NCBI RefSeq assembly: GCF_008329645.1
Contig: NZ_CP043474.1
Span: 5,022,001-5,086,000 of the forward strand
Source: Mycolicibacterium grossiae
GTDB taxonomy: Bacteria > Actinomycetota > Actinomycetes > Mycobacteriales > Mycobacteriaceae
DNA length: 64,000 nt
Direction: 5' to 3'
Shown here: one piece after another, positions 42,118 to 50,366 of the stretch
Layout: each line of letters starts with the position of its first letter
How positions within the stretch are numbered: the stretch's first letter is position 1
The notes under the pieces: generated by a model
Databases searched by the model: none
What the model was told of the DNA's origin: nothing
The model's input: the letters and a program-made list of their open reading frames with translations, nothing else
Program-made: the position numbers and the translations under genes

Positions 42118-42159
42118 CCCGGCCTTCGATGGGCCGCGGAGTGCGAAGGGACGCATCGA

Positions 42160-43263
42160 GTGAAGGAACACCGCGACGCGGACGGCAGCACCGTGACGAC
42201 GCCCGTCATCGACGCGAGCGTGCACGTGTTCTTCGGGTCGAGCAAGGACCTCCGCCGGAACTTCCTGCGTGAGCCGTTCAGCAGCCGCGGCTTCCCCGAT
42301 TACGAAATGGACTGGTACGGCGCCCCGGGCGGCGAGTACGCCGAGGGCACCGAGGGACCCGACGGGCAGTACCCCGGCTCGGATCCCGACGTGGTGGCCC
42401 GTCACCTGTTCGCCGAGCGCGGCGTCGACGTCGCGGTGCTTCATCCAATGACGCGCGGCATCATGCCCGACCGCCACCTCGGCACGGCCATCGCCGCGGC
42501 CCACAACGAGATGCTGGTGACGCGCTGGCTCGAGCACCCCGAGCACGGCGAGCGCTTCCGGGGCACCATCCGGGTGAACCCCGACGACGTGACCGGCTCG
42601 CTGCGCGAGATCGCGAAGTACGCCGACCATCCGCGCGTGGTGCAGCTCGGCATTCCGCTGCAGTCGCGCGAACTGTACGGAAAGCCGCAGTACTGGCCGC
42701 TGTGGGAAGCGGCAGCGGCCGCCGGGCTCCCCGTCGCCGTGCACCTCGAGACCGGCGAGGGCATCGCCGCGCCGCCCACGCCGAACGGCCACACGCTGAC
42801 CTACGAGCACTTCCACGCGTTCATGGGGCTGAACTACCTGTACCACCTCATGAACATGATCGCCGAGGGCGTCTTCGAACGGCTGCCGTCGCTGAAGTTC
42901 GTGTTCGCCGACGGCGCCGGCGACATGCTGACGCCGTTCATGTGGCGCATGGACTGCTTCGGCCGACCGCACCTCGAGCAGACGCCGTGGGCGCCGAAGA
43001 TGCCGAGTGACTACCTGCCCGAGCACGTGTACTTCGTGCAGAACGGCTTCGACGGGCCCGGCGACGTCGACTTCGCCGGTGAGTGGTTCGGCTTCACCGG
43101 CAAGGAGGACATGGTGATGTACGGATCGAGCTATCCGCACTGGCACCTCAACGAGCTGTCGGTGCCCCGGGCGTTCACCGCGGAACAACGCGACCGACTG
43201 TGCTGGCGCAACGCGGCCGAGCTGTACGGGATCGACGTCCCGGCCGCCTCGGTCGCACGGTAG
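42160..43263 (+). CDS. Amidohydrolase family protein lacking key metal ligands
   Basis: The protein has 367 residues from a GTG (AAGGGA upstream). It has the Amidohydrolase_2/ACMSD-like barrel: IDASVHVFFG near residue 16, PVAVHLETGEG near 190 and MVMYGSSYPHWHLNE near 315. Compared with the neighbour at 43283 (SDVHPMP, YSSDYPHW), the strand-8 Asp has become Ser and the first-strand acidic residue has become Ser, so metal binding is probably weakened or lost. It may be a regulatory or structural partner of the next gene product, which is 19 nt downstream in the same operon. An alternative GTG at 42193 is possible. Confidence 0.85.
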   Translation: MKEHRDADGSTVTTPVIDASVHVFFGSSKDLRRNFLREPFSSRGFPDYEMDWYGAPGGEYAEGTEGPDGQYPGSDPDVVARHLFAERGVDVAVLHPMTRGIMPDRHLGTAIAAAHNEMLVTRWLEHPEHGERFRGTIRVNPDDVTGSLREIAKYADHPRVVQLGIPLQSRELYGKPQYWPLWEAAAAAGLPVAVHLETGEGIAAPPTPNGHTLTYEHFHAFMGLNYLYHLMNMIAEGVFERLPSLKFVFADGAGDMLTPFMWRMDCFGRPHLEQTPWAPKMPSDYLPEHVYFVQNGFDGPGDVDFAGEWFGFTGKEDMVMYGSSYPHWHLNELSVPRAFTAEQRDRLCWRNAAELYGIDVPAASVAR

Positions 43264-43282
43264 AGATCGACAGGAGGCCCCC

Positions 43283-44428
43283 ATGACGGTCACGCAGACG
43301 AGGGAACGGGTACCGGCTGCGGAGCACGTCGCCGTGCGGTGCGTCGACTCCGACGTCCACCCCATGCCGCGCCGCGGCGCGCTGCTCGAGCACATCCCCG
43401 AGCCGTGGCGCAGCACGTACTTCACCAACCACAAGGTCGGCGAGCTGATCTACTACGACGCACCCGACTACGCGCATGCGTACGCCATGCGCGTCGACAC
43501 CTTTCCTTCCGACGGCGAATTCGCCGGCAGCGATCCGGATCTCATGCTCGAGCAGCTGGTCATGGAGGCCGGCGCCGATATCGTCATCCTGGAACCCACC
43601 GACCGCATCGCGCGGCTGCCCGAGGCCACGGCCGCGATGAGTTCGGCGGTGAACAGCTGGCTCGCCACCGAGTGGCTCGACGGCAGGCACAACTGGCACC
43701 AGCGGTGGCGCGGCTCCATCTGCGCCGCCATCGAGGAGCCCCAGCTCGCCGCCGCCGAGATCGAGAAGTGGGCCGGCCACCCCTACATGGCCCAGATCCT
43801 CATCAAGGCCGAGCCACGCCCGTCCTGGGGTCACCCGAAGTACGATCCGATCTGGGCGGCCGCCACCAAGCACGACATCACGGTCAGCTGCCACCTCTCC
43901 CGCGGCACCTACGAGACGCTGCCGATGCCGCCGGTCGGGCTGCCGAGCTACAACCACGACTTCATGGTCACCTACTCCCTCACCGCGCTGAACCAGGTGC
44001 TCAGCCTGATCTTCGACGGGGTGTTCGACCGCTTCCCGACGCTGCGCATCGTGTTCGTGGAGCACGCGTTCACCTGGGTGCTGCCGCTCATGTGGCGCAT
44101 GGACGCCATCTACGAGGCACGCAAGTCACGGCTCGACATCAAGCGCAAGCCGAGCGAATACCTCAAGGACCACATCAAGTTCACGACGCAGCCCTTGGAC
44201 TACCCCGAGGACAAGACCGAACTCACCCGGGCCTTCGAGTGGATGGAGTGCGAGAAGATCCTGCTCTACAGCAGCGACTATCCGCACTGGACGTTCGACG
44301 ACCCGCGCTGGCTGGTCAAGCACCTGCCCGAGCATGCCCGCGAGGCGGTCATGTTCCGCAACGGCCTTGCGACCTACAAGCTGCCGGACACCGTTCCGGC
44401 GCTCGAGGGTCAGGTCCGGGTCTTCTAA
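43283..44428 (+). CDS. Amidohydrolase family protein (ACMSD-like), apparently intact
   Basis: The protein has 381 residues from an ATG with AGGAGG upstream. Barrel landmarks are VDSDVHPMPRRG (~ residue 19), DITVSCHLSRGTYE (~ 200) and the strand-8 LLYSSDYPHWTFDD (~ 330) with Asp kept. It shares the overall layout of the 42160 protein and of the 11886 protein, including the LPLMWRMDAIYEARKS region. Probable hydrolase or decarboxylase of a catabolic intermediate. A Rieske ferredoxin gene follows 3 nt later. Confidence 0.9.
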   Translation: MTVTQTRERVPAAEHVAVRCVDSDVHPMPRRGALLEHIPEPWRSTYFTNHKVGELIYYDAPDYAHAYAMRVDTFPSDGEFAGSDPDLMLEQLVMEAGADIVILEPTDRIARLPEATAAMSSAVNSWLATEWLDGRHNWHQRWRGSICAAIEEPQLAAAEIEKWAGHPYMAQILIKAEPRPSWGHPKYDPIWAAATKHDITVSCHLSRGTYETLPMPPVGLPSYNHDFMVTYSLTALNQVLSLIFDGVFDRFPTLRIVFVEHAFTWVLPLMWRMDAIYEARKSRLDIKRKPSEYLKDHIKFTTQPLDYPEDKTELTRAFEWMECEKILLYSSDYPHWTFDDPRWLVKHLPEHAREAVMFRNGLATYKLPDTVPALEGQVRVF

Positions 44429-44431
44429 CCC

Positions 44432-44845
44432 ATGGCCGAGAACGAGACGCCCGGGCTGGCAGCGGGGCGCGAGCCCCGACTCGCACAGGGCCGGGAACAC
44501 GCCGTCGCCACCGTCGACGAAATCCCGCCGGGCACACACAAACTGGTGCCGATCGGTCGGCACGGCGTCGGCGTCTACAACGTCAACGGCACCTTCTACG
44601 CCATCGCGAACTACTGTCCGCACGAGGGCGGGCCGCTGTGCGCGGGCCGGGCCCGCGGCCGCAACGTCGTCGACGAGAGCGTCCCGGGCGACGCCGTCAT
44701 GGTGCGCGACATGGAGTTCATCTACTGCCCGTGGCACCAGTGGGGATTCGAACTCGCCACCGGCACCACGGCGGTGAAGCCGGAGTGGAGCATCCGCACC
44801 TACCCGGTCCGGGTCGTCGGCAACGACGTCCTGGTGCAGGCCTGA
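44432..44845 (+). CDS. Rieske [2Fe-2S] ferredoxin
   Basis: The protein has 137 residues. The cluster ligands CPH (in YCPHEGGPLC, ~ residue 62) and CPWH (in YCPWHQWGFE, ~ residue 99) are both present with normal spacing, within a single Rieske domain. No catalytic domain is attached, so it acts as a soluble electron carrier. It is placed between amidohydrolase and hydrolase genes, 3 nt after the former. It could feed an oxygenase such as the Rieske proteins near 58 and 63 kb, or serve the amidohydrolase pair. The partner is not clear from position. Confidence 0.92.
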   Translation: MAENETPGLAAGREPRLAQGREHAVATVDEIPPGTHKLVPIGRHGVGVYNVNGTFYAIANYCPHEGGPLCAGRARGRNVVDESVPGDAVMVRDMEFIYCPWHQWGFELATGTTAVKPEWSIRTYPVRVVGNDVLVQA

Positions 44846-44873
44846 CGGTCGTCCCCGAGGAAGTGGAGTCGAG

Positions 44874-45746
44874 TTGCCCAACAAGCACGTCGAGATCAAC
44901 GGCGGCAAGGTCGTCTACGAGATGCTGGGCAAGGAGGGCGACGTCATCGTCCTCACGCCCGGTGGCCGGTTCAGCAAGGACATCCCCGGGCTGAAGCCGC
45001 TCGCGCGCAAGCTCGTCGAGGGCGGCTACCGGGTGCTGCTGTGGGACCGGCCGAACTGCGGCAAGTCCGACGTGCAGTTCTACGGGCAGAGCGAATCCCA
45101 CATGCGCGCCGAGACGCTGAGCCGACTGATCGACGCACTCGAGATCGGGCCCTGCATCCTGGCGGGCGGTTCCGGCGGCGCCCGCGACTCGATGCTGACC
45201 ACCATGCTGCATCCCGAGCAGGTGACCAAGCTGGTGGTCTGGAACATCGTCGGCGGCGTGTACGGCTCGTTCGTGCTGGGCTCCTACTACATCGTGCCAA
45301 GCATCCTGGCCGTCCGTGGCGCGGGCATGCCGGCCGTCGCCCAGGTCGGTGAGTGGCGCGAGCGGATCGCCGAGAACGCCGACAACGAGCAGCGCATCCT
45401 GTCCGAGGATCCCGACCGCTTCCTCAAGCTGATGTTGCGCTGGCTCAACGCCTTCGTCCCCAAGCCCGGGCAGACCATTCCCGGCGTCGAGGACGAGATG
45501 TTCGACGAGATCCGGGTACCGACGCTGATCATCCGCGGCGGCGAGAACGATCTGGACCACCCGAAGCGGACCTCGTTGGAGGTGAGCTGTCTGATCAAGG
45601 GCAGCACCCTGATCGACCCGCCGTGGCCGGAGGACGCCTGGGAGCGCGCGAGTGAGAAGCGCGCACAGGGCAAGGTCAAGCGATTCAACATGTTCGACAC
45701 GTGGGTGCAGGCGGCCCCGGCCATCCTGAGCTTCCTGGACGGCTGA
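44874..45746 (+). CDS. Alpha/beta hydrolase
   Basis: The protein has 290 residues from a TTG (GGAAG upstream). The fold is seen in VIVLTPGGRFSKDIPG, VLLWDRPNCGKSD and the nucleophile elbow LAGGSGGARDS with Ser near residue 100. VPTLIIRGGENDLDHP (~ residue 215) fits the acid strand. The usual catalytic His near the C-terminus (GH motif) is not obvious, so the triad may be incomplete or use the DHP histidine. It is last in the 42160 operon. It would cleave an ester, lactone or C-C bond. Confidence 0.85.
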   Translation: MPNKHVEINGGKVVYEMLGKEGDVIVLTPGGRFSKDIPGLKPLARKLVEGGYRVLLWDRPNCGKSDVQFYGQSESHMRAETLSRLIDALEIGPCILAGGSGGARDSMLTTMLHPEQVTKLVVWNIVGGVYGSFVLGSYYIVPSILAVRGAGMPAVAQVGEWRERIAENADNEQRILSEDPDRFLKLMLRWLNAFVPKPGQTIPGVEDEMFDEIRVPTLIIRGGENDLDHPKRTSLEVSCLIKGSTLIDPPWPEDAWERASEKRAQGKVKRFNMFDTWVQAAPAILSFLDG

Positions 45747-45753
45747 GAATGCC

Positions 45754-46236
45754 TCAAACCGTGCGGATGTGGACCTCGCAGTTGAGCGAGGCCTCCAACG
45801 CCGTGTGCACCCGGCTCTCGCCGATCCGCTCCAGGTCGGCCCTGCGCAGCGTCACCCGGACCACGTCCCACCCCGCGGGGTCGGCGTCGCGTTCGATCTC
45901 GCCCGTGATGCCGAATCCGGCCAGGATGCCCCGCGCGTCGTGGTCGGTGCCGCGGCTGACGTACGTGACGACCCCGGCGGCCGGTTCCACCCCGAAGGTC
46001 CCGAACGCCTTGCGGCACAACGCGACCGCGCGGTGCGTCACCACCTCGGCGTCGTCGCCGGCGATGAGGACCTCGACCTGCCTGCGGCCCGCGGGCAACG
46101 CACCGAGGTCCGCCGCCACCACGTCCGCGCCCGCGTCGGCGGCCGATCGCGCCAGGGTGGCCATGCCGTCGGTCAACTGTGCCGACGTCAGCCGTGCGGA
46201 GGGATCGACGTCCACGCGCACCACCGCCGTTCTCAT
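45754..46236 (-). CDS. Conserved-looking protein of unknown function
   Basis: The protein has 160 residues from an ATG at 46236 with no strong ribosome site. It shows alternating beta/alpha segments (MRTAVVRVDVDPSARLTSAQ, RRQVEVLIAGDDAEVVTHRA), an FGTFGVEPAAGVVTYVSRGT turn region and a single Cys pair far apart. There is no signal peptide or membrane helix. I do not recognise a family. It lies on the opposite strand between two plus-strand operons, converging on the hydrolase (7-nt gap) and diverging from the NuoF-like gene (36-nt gap). Coding is supported by codon periodicity and clean boundaries. Confidence 0.65.
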   Translation of the reverse strand: MRTAVVRVDVDPSARLTSAQLTDGMATLARSAADAGADVVAADLGALPAGRRQVEVLIAGDDAEVVTHRAVALCRKAFGTFGVEPAAGVVTYVSRGTDHDARGILAGFGITGEIERDADPAGWDVVRVTLRRADLERIGESRVHTALEASLNCEVHIRTV

Positions 46237-46272
46237 GCCCGTCAGCCTATCCACGGGCCGGAAGGACCTCAC

Positions 46273-47574
46273 GTGACGACCTCCATCCCGACCTCCGTTC
46301 CGCTCAACGCCATCCCGACCACGGCGTGGCCCGGACTCGCGCCGCGCCTGCTCCACACCGCCGGGGGCGTCGAGGGATACGCCGATTACGTCGGGGCGGG
46401 CGGCTACCTCCCGCTCGACGACCCCGACCACCTGTTGGCCGAGGTCGACCGCAGCGGTCTGCTCGGCCGCGGCGGCGCCGCGTTCCCCCTGGCGCGCAAG
46501 CTCCGTACCGTCCGCGCCGCGCACCAGGCCGGTGCGCGAACCGTGCTGCTCGCCAACGGCGAGGAGGGCGAACCGGCGTCGGTCAAGGACAAGTGGCTGT
46601 TGCGCAACCGGCCACACCTCGTCCTCGACGGCATCCGACTCGCCGCCGCCCTCGTCGGCGCGGACCGGGCCTACGTGTACGTGTCCGACCCGGCTGCCGC
46701 CGCCGCCGTCGCGACCGCACTCGCCGACGTCCCGCCCGGGGAACCGTCGATCCGGGTGGTGTCGGTGTCCGCGGGCTACGTCGCCGGCGAGGAGAGCGCG
46801 GCCGTGCGCGCCGTCAACGGCGGTCCGGCCAAGCCCACCGACAAGCCGCCGCGGCCGTTCCAGGTGGGCGTCGACGGACTGCCCACGCTGGTGAGCAACG
46901 TCGAGACGCTCGCCAATCTGCCGTTCGTCCATCGCGACGGCGGACAGGCGTACCGCGCGATCGGAACGTCGGACTCCCCCGGCACGTTCCTCGCCACGGT
47001 CACCGGGGGTGGCCGGCCGCCGGCGCTCTACGAACTGCCGCACGGCGTCGCGGTGACCGACGTCGTACGGCACCACGGCGTGTCGCCCGACGCGGTCAAC
47101 GGCGTCCTGATGGGTGGTTACTTCGCCGGGCTCGTCAACCGCACCGTGCTGGACGCCACGCTGGACCACGAGACCATGCGATCGGTCGGCAGCGCGCTGG
47201 GCTGCGGGGCACTGGCCATTCTCACCGAGGACTGCCCCGTCGCCGTCGCCGCCGCCGTCATGGCCTACTTCGACCGGGAGAACGCCGGCCAGTGCGGGTC
47301 CTGCTTCAACGGCACCGCGGCGATGTCGGCGGTGACGTCGGCCCTGCGTGACGGTGCCGCGACCGACGAGGACCTCGAGCGACTGCGTCGCTGGTCGGTG
47401 GTGCTGCGCGGTCGCGGTGCGTGCGCGACGCTGGACGCGGCCACCAACGTCGCCGCGAGCCTGCTCGCCCAGTTCCCCGATCTCGTCGCCGAGCACCTCT
47501 CCGGTGCGTGCGACCCCTGCCGGTCGAGCGCCTTCAGCGCCACCCGGCCCTACGAGGTGGAGGCGATCGCGTGA
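46273..47574 (+). CDS. NuoF-like NADH-binding FMN/Fe-S oxidoreductase
   Basis: The protein has 433 residues from a GTG (AAGGAC upstream). FMN and NADH sites match complex I subunit NuoF: LLGRGGAAFPLARKL (~ residue 62) and LANGEEGEPASVKDK (~ 95). An SLBB-like stretch follows (~ 250-310). The [4Fe-4S] region reads GQCGSCFNGT (~340): the third Cys of the CxxCxxC motif is Gly, the fourth Cys (GACATLD) is kept, and an extra CDPC occurs at ~412. No NuoE or NuoG is nearby. The 4-nt overlap with a ferredoxin gene suggests an NADH:ferredoxin reductase supplying the P450s. Confidence 0.88.
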   Translation: MTTSIPTSVPLNAIPTTAWPGLAPRLLHTAGGVEGYADYVGAGGYLPLDDPDHLLAEVDRSGLLGRGGAAFPLARKLRTVRAAHQAGARTVLLANGEEGEPASVKDKWLLRNRPHLVLDGIRLAAALVGADRAYVYVSDPAAAAAVATALADVPPGEPSIRVVSVSAGYVAGEESAAVRAVNGGPAKPTDKPPRPFQVGVDGLPTLVSNVETLANLPFVHRDGGQAYRAIGTSDSPGTFLATVTGGGRPPALYELPHGVAVTDVVRHHGVSPDAVNGVLMGGYFAGLVNRTVLDATLDHETMRSVGSALGCGALAILTEDCPVAVAAAVMAYFDRENAGQCGSCFNGTAAMSAVTSALRDGAATDEDLERLRRWSVVLRGRGACATLDAATNVAASLLAQFPDLVAEHLSGACDPCRSSAFSATRPYEVEAIA

Positions 47575-47825
47575 GCGAGCCGATGCGGGTGAAACTCGAC
47601 CGGACGGTGTGCGACGGCTTCGGGATCTGCGCCCGGCACGCGCCGGCGTACTTCTCGCTCGACGACTGGGACTACGCCACGCTCGAGGGAGACGGCACGG
47701 TGCCCGACGCCGATCGCCCGGCCGTCACGCGCGCGCTGCTCGACTGCCCCGTGCACGCCATCGCGGAGGTCGAGGCCGACGGCACCCCCAAGAGGGCCAA
47801 CGGCGCGGCGGCGGCGGGCATTTGA
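47571..47825 (+). CDS. 3Fe-4S ferredoxin
   Basis: The protein has 84 residues from a GTG overlapping the upstream stop (GTGA). Cys14, Cys20 and Cys59 follow the CDGFGIC...DCP pattern of P450-type [3Fe-4S] ferredoxins. It has a ~20-residue Lys/Ala tail. Translational coupling to the NuoF-like gene suggests it receives electrons from that flavoprotein. Confidence 0.93.
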   Translation: MSEPMRVKLDRTVCDGFGICARHAPAYFSLDDWDYATLEGDGTVPDADRPAVTRALLDCPVHAIAEVEADGTPKRANGAAAAGI

Positions 47826-47826
47826 C

Positions 47827-49491
47827 GTGGACGTCCCCGGCCGTCCGCTACCCCAGCTCACCGCGCAGAACGAATTCTTTTGGACCTCCGGCGCCGACGG
47901 CCGGTTGCGCATCCAGGAATGCCGGACCTGCCGGGCGCTGATCCACCCGCCGGCGCCCATCTGCCGCTACTGCCGCAGCCGCGACCTCGGCGTCCGCGCG
48001 GTGTCCGGCAAGGCGACGCTGTCGGCATTCACGGTCAATCACCGGTTCGGCTTTCCGGACCTGCCGCCGCCCTACGTGGTGGCGCAGGTCGCGGTGGCCG
48101 AGGACCCGCGGGTGCGCCTGACGACCAACATCGTGGACGCCGACCCGGACGACCTGACGATCGGCCAGGCGGTCGAGGTGGTCTTCCAGGAGGTCGCCGA
48201 CGTCCACCTACCGGTGTTCCGGCCGTGCGCCGACGGTGACCCGGACGAGGGCCACGGCGCGCTGCCCGCCGACGAGATCGCGCCGCCGGACGTCGCCACG
48301 TACGTCCGTGCGCCGCTGACGACGTCGAAGTTCGAGGACCACTCGGCGATCACCGGCATCGGAGCGTCGCGGCTGGGCCGCCGACTGATGGCGCCGCCGC
48401 TGGAGCTGACCATCGAGGCGTGCACGGCGGCCGTCGCCGACGCCGGCCTGACCTTCGACGACATCGACGGTCTCTCCACCTACCCCGGCCTCGACGTGGC
48501 CGGAATGGGCGAGGGCGGCGTCACCGCACTGGAAGGCGTCCTGGGCCTGCGTCCGACGTGGATCAACGGCGGCATGGACACCTTCGGCCCCGGCGGGTCG
48601 GTGATCGCGGCCATGATGGCCGTCGCCACCGGGATGGCGCGGCACGTGCTGTGCTTCCGGACGCTGTGGGAGGCGACGTTCGGCGAGCTGCTCAAGCAGG
48701 GCCGGATGTCCCCGCCGGGTGGGTCGCGGACCACGAGCTGGCAGATGCCGTTCGGTGCGACGTCGGCGGCACACACGTTGGCGCTCAACGCCCAACGCCA
48801 CTTCGACCGCTACGGCACCACCCGCGAGACGCTCGGCTGGATCGCGCTGAACCAGCGGGCCAACGCGGCGCTGAACCCCACCGCCATCTACCGCGATCCG
48901 ATGTCGATGGACGACTACCTGTCGGCGCGGCTCATCACCACGCCCTTCGGGCTCTACGACTGCGACGTGCCGTGCGACGGCGCGGTGGCCGTGATCGTCT
49001 CGGCCGCCGACGTCGCCCGCGACATGCCCAAGCCGCCGGTGTTCTTCGAGGCCGTCGGCACGCAGATCGTGGAACGCACCGACTGGGACCAGACGACGCT
49101 CACCCACGAGCCGCAGGTGCTCGGCCAGGCGGCGCACCTGTGGACCCGGACGTCGTTGCGGCCGCACGACGTCGACGTCGCCGAACTGTACGACGGGTTC
49201 ACGTTCAACTGCCTGTCCTGGCTGGAGGCTCTCGGCTTCTGCGGCATCGGCGAGTCGAAGGACTTCCTCGACGGCGGCGCCGCCATCGCGCGGGACGGCG
49301 TCATCCCGCTCAACACCCACGGCGGGCAGCTGTCGCACGGTCGCACGCACGGCATGGGACTCATCCACGAGGCAGTGGTGCAGTTGCGCGGCGAGGCGGG
49401 TGACCGGCAGGTCGCCGACGCGAAGGTCGCGGTGGCGAGCAGCGGCGGTCTCACGCCCAGCGGGGTGCTCCTGATGCGGACGGAGGGATGA
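47827..49491 (+). CDS. Zinc-ribbon/OB-fold (DUF35) and thiolase-like fusion protein
   Basis: The protein has 554 residues from a GTG one base after the ferredoxin stop. Residues 30-50 hold a four-Cys zinc ribbon (Cys32, 35, 46, 49). An OB-fold runs to ~140 (KATLSAFTVNHRFGFPDLPP), and a thiolase-like domain from ~170 to the end (HSAITGIGASRLGRR, ALNAQRHFDRYGTTRETLGW, VAELYDGFTFNCLSWLEALG). The thiolase nucleophile position has no Cys (WINGGMDTFGPGGS), as in lipid-transfer proteins that work as retro-aldolases with a DUF35 partner. Here both partners are one polypeptide. Likely removes a short side chain from a hydroxyacyl-CoA. Confidence 0.9.
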   Translation: MDVPGRPLPQLTAQNEFFWTSGADGRLRIQECRTCRALIHPPAPICRYCRSRDLGVRAVSGKATLSAFTVNHRFGFPDLPPPYVVAQVAVAEDPRVRLTTNIVDADPDDLTIGQAVEVVFQEVADVHLPVFRPCADGDPDEGHGALPADEIAPPDVATYVRAPLTTSKFEDHSAITGIGASRLGRRLMAPPLELTIEACTAAVADAGLTFDDIDGLSTYPGLDVAGMGEGGVTALEGVLGLRPTWINGGMDTFGPGGSVIAAMMAVATGMARHVLCFRTLWEATFGELLKQGRMSPPGGSRTTSWQMPFGATSAAHTLALNAQRHFDRYGTTRETLGWIALNQRANAALNPTAIYRDPMSMDDYLSARLITTPFGLYDCDVPCDGAVAVIVSAADVARDMPKPPVFFEAVGTQIVERTDWDQTTLTHEPQVLGQAAHLWTRTSLRPHDVDVAELYDGFTFNCLSWLEALGFCGIGESKDFLDGGAAIARDGVIPLNTHGGQLSHGRTHGMGLIHEAVVQLRGEAGDRQVADAKVAVASSGGLTPSGVLLMRTEG

Positions 49492-50366
49492 CCGCGCCGA
49501 CGCCGCGCGTCGTCGTCGTCGACGGCGTGCCGATGTCGGGGCTGACCGGTGTGGCCGAGGCACCGCGGGCCGTCGTCGTCGCCGTGCACGGCGGCGCCAC
49601 GTCGTCGGCGTACTTCGACTGTCCGGGCCACCCGGACCTCTCGCTGCTGCGGACGGCGCCGGCCGCGGGGTTCACCGTGGTCGCCCTGGACCGGCCCGGT
49701 TACGGCGCCTCGGCGCTGTACGCCGACGAGATGGCCGACCCCGACCGGCGGACCGCGCTGGCGTGGGGCGCGGTGCGGACGATGCTCGGCGACACGGCCG
49801 GTGTCCCGGTGTTCCTGCTGGCTCATTCGGCGGGATGCGAACTGGCACTGCGGATGGCGCTCGACCCGCACGGCGCGGACGTCGTCGGCATCGAGCTGGC
49901 CGGCACCGGCCTGCGCTACCACCCCGACGCCGTGCCGATCCTCGCCGAGGCGACGGTCACGTCGCGGCCGGCCGGACTGCGCGACCTGCTGTGGCAACCC
50001 GTGGCGGGGTACCCGCCGGAGGTGCTGACCGGAAGGCTGTCGGCGCCCGGCGTGCGCTATGAGGGCCGCGTCACCGAGCGCTGGGCGAGGCAGGACTTTC
50101 CGGCGCTCGCGGCCCGCGTGACGGTGCCCGTGCAGTTCAGCGTGGCCGAACACGAAGCCGTGTGGGACGCCTCCCCGGAGGCCGTCGACGCGGTGCTCGC
50201 GGCGTTCGTCGACGCGCCTCTCACGCGGCTCAACCGGATGGCCGACAGCGGCCACAACCTGAGCGTCGGCCACACCGCCGGCGTCTACCACCAGCGGGTG
50301 CTCGCGTTCGTGGCCGAATGCACGGCCCGCGGCGCATCCGGCAGCGACGAACGGGAGGCAGGGTGA
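49488..50366 (+). CDS. Alpha/beta hydrolase
   Basis: The protein has 292 residues, with an ATG overlapping the upstream stop by 4 nt. Fold landmarks: VVVAVHGGATSSAYFD (oxyanion loop, ~ residue 30), VVALDRPGYGAS, the elbow LLAHSAGCELA with Ser near 114, an acid strand at VPVQFSVAEHEAVWD (~ 213) and the terminal histidine in SGHNLSVG (~ 255). The triad looks complete. Probably cleaves an ester, thioester or C-C bond in the same pathway as the neighbouring fusion protein. Confidence 0.9.
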   Translation: MTAPTPRVVVVDGVPMSGLTGVAEAPRAVVVAVHGGATSSAYFDCPGHPDLSLLRTAPAAGFTVVALDRPGYGASALYADEMADPDRRTALAWGAVRTMLGDTAGVPVFLLAHSAGCELALRMALDPHGADVVGIELAGTGLRYHPDAVPILAEATVTSRPAGLRDLLWQPVAGYPPEVLTGRLSAPGVRYEGRVTERWARQDFPALAARVTVPVQFSVAEHEAVWDASPEAVDAVLAAFVDAPLTRLNRMADSGHNLSVGHTAGVYHQRVLAFVAECTARGASGSDEREAG

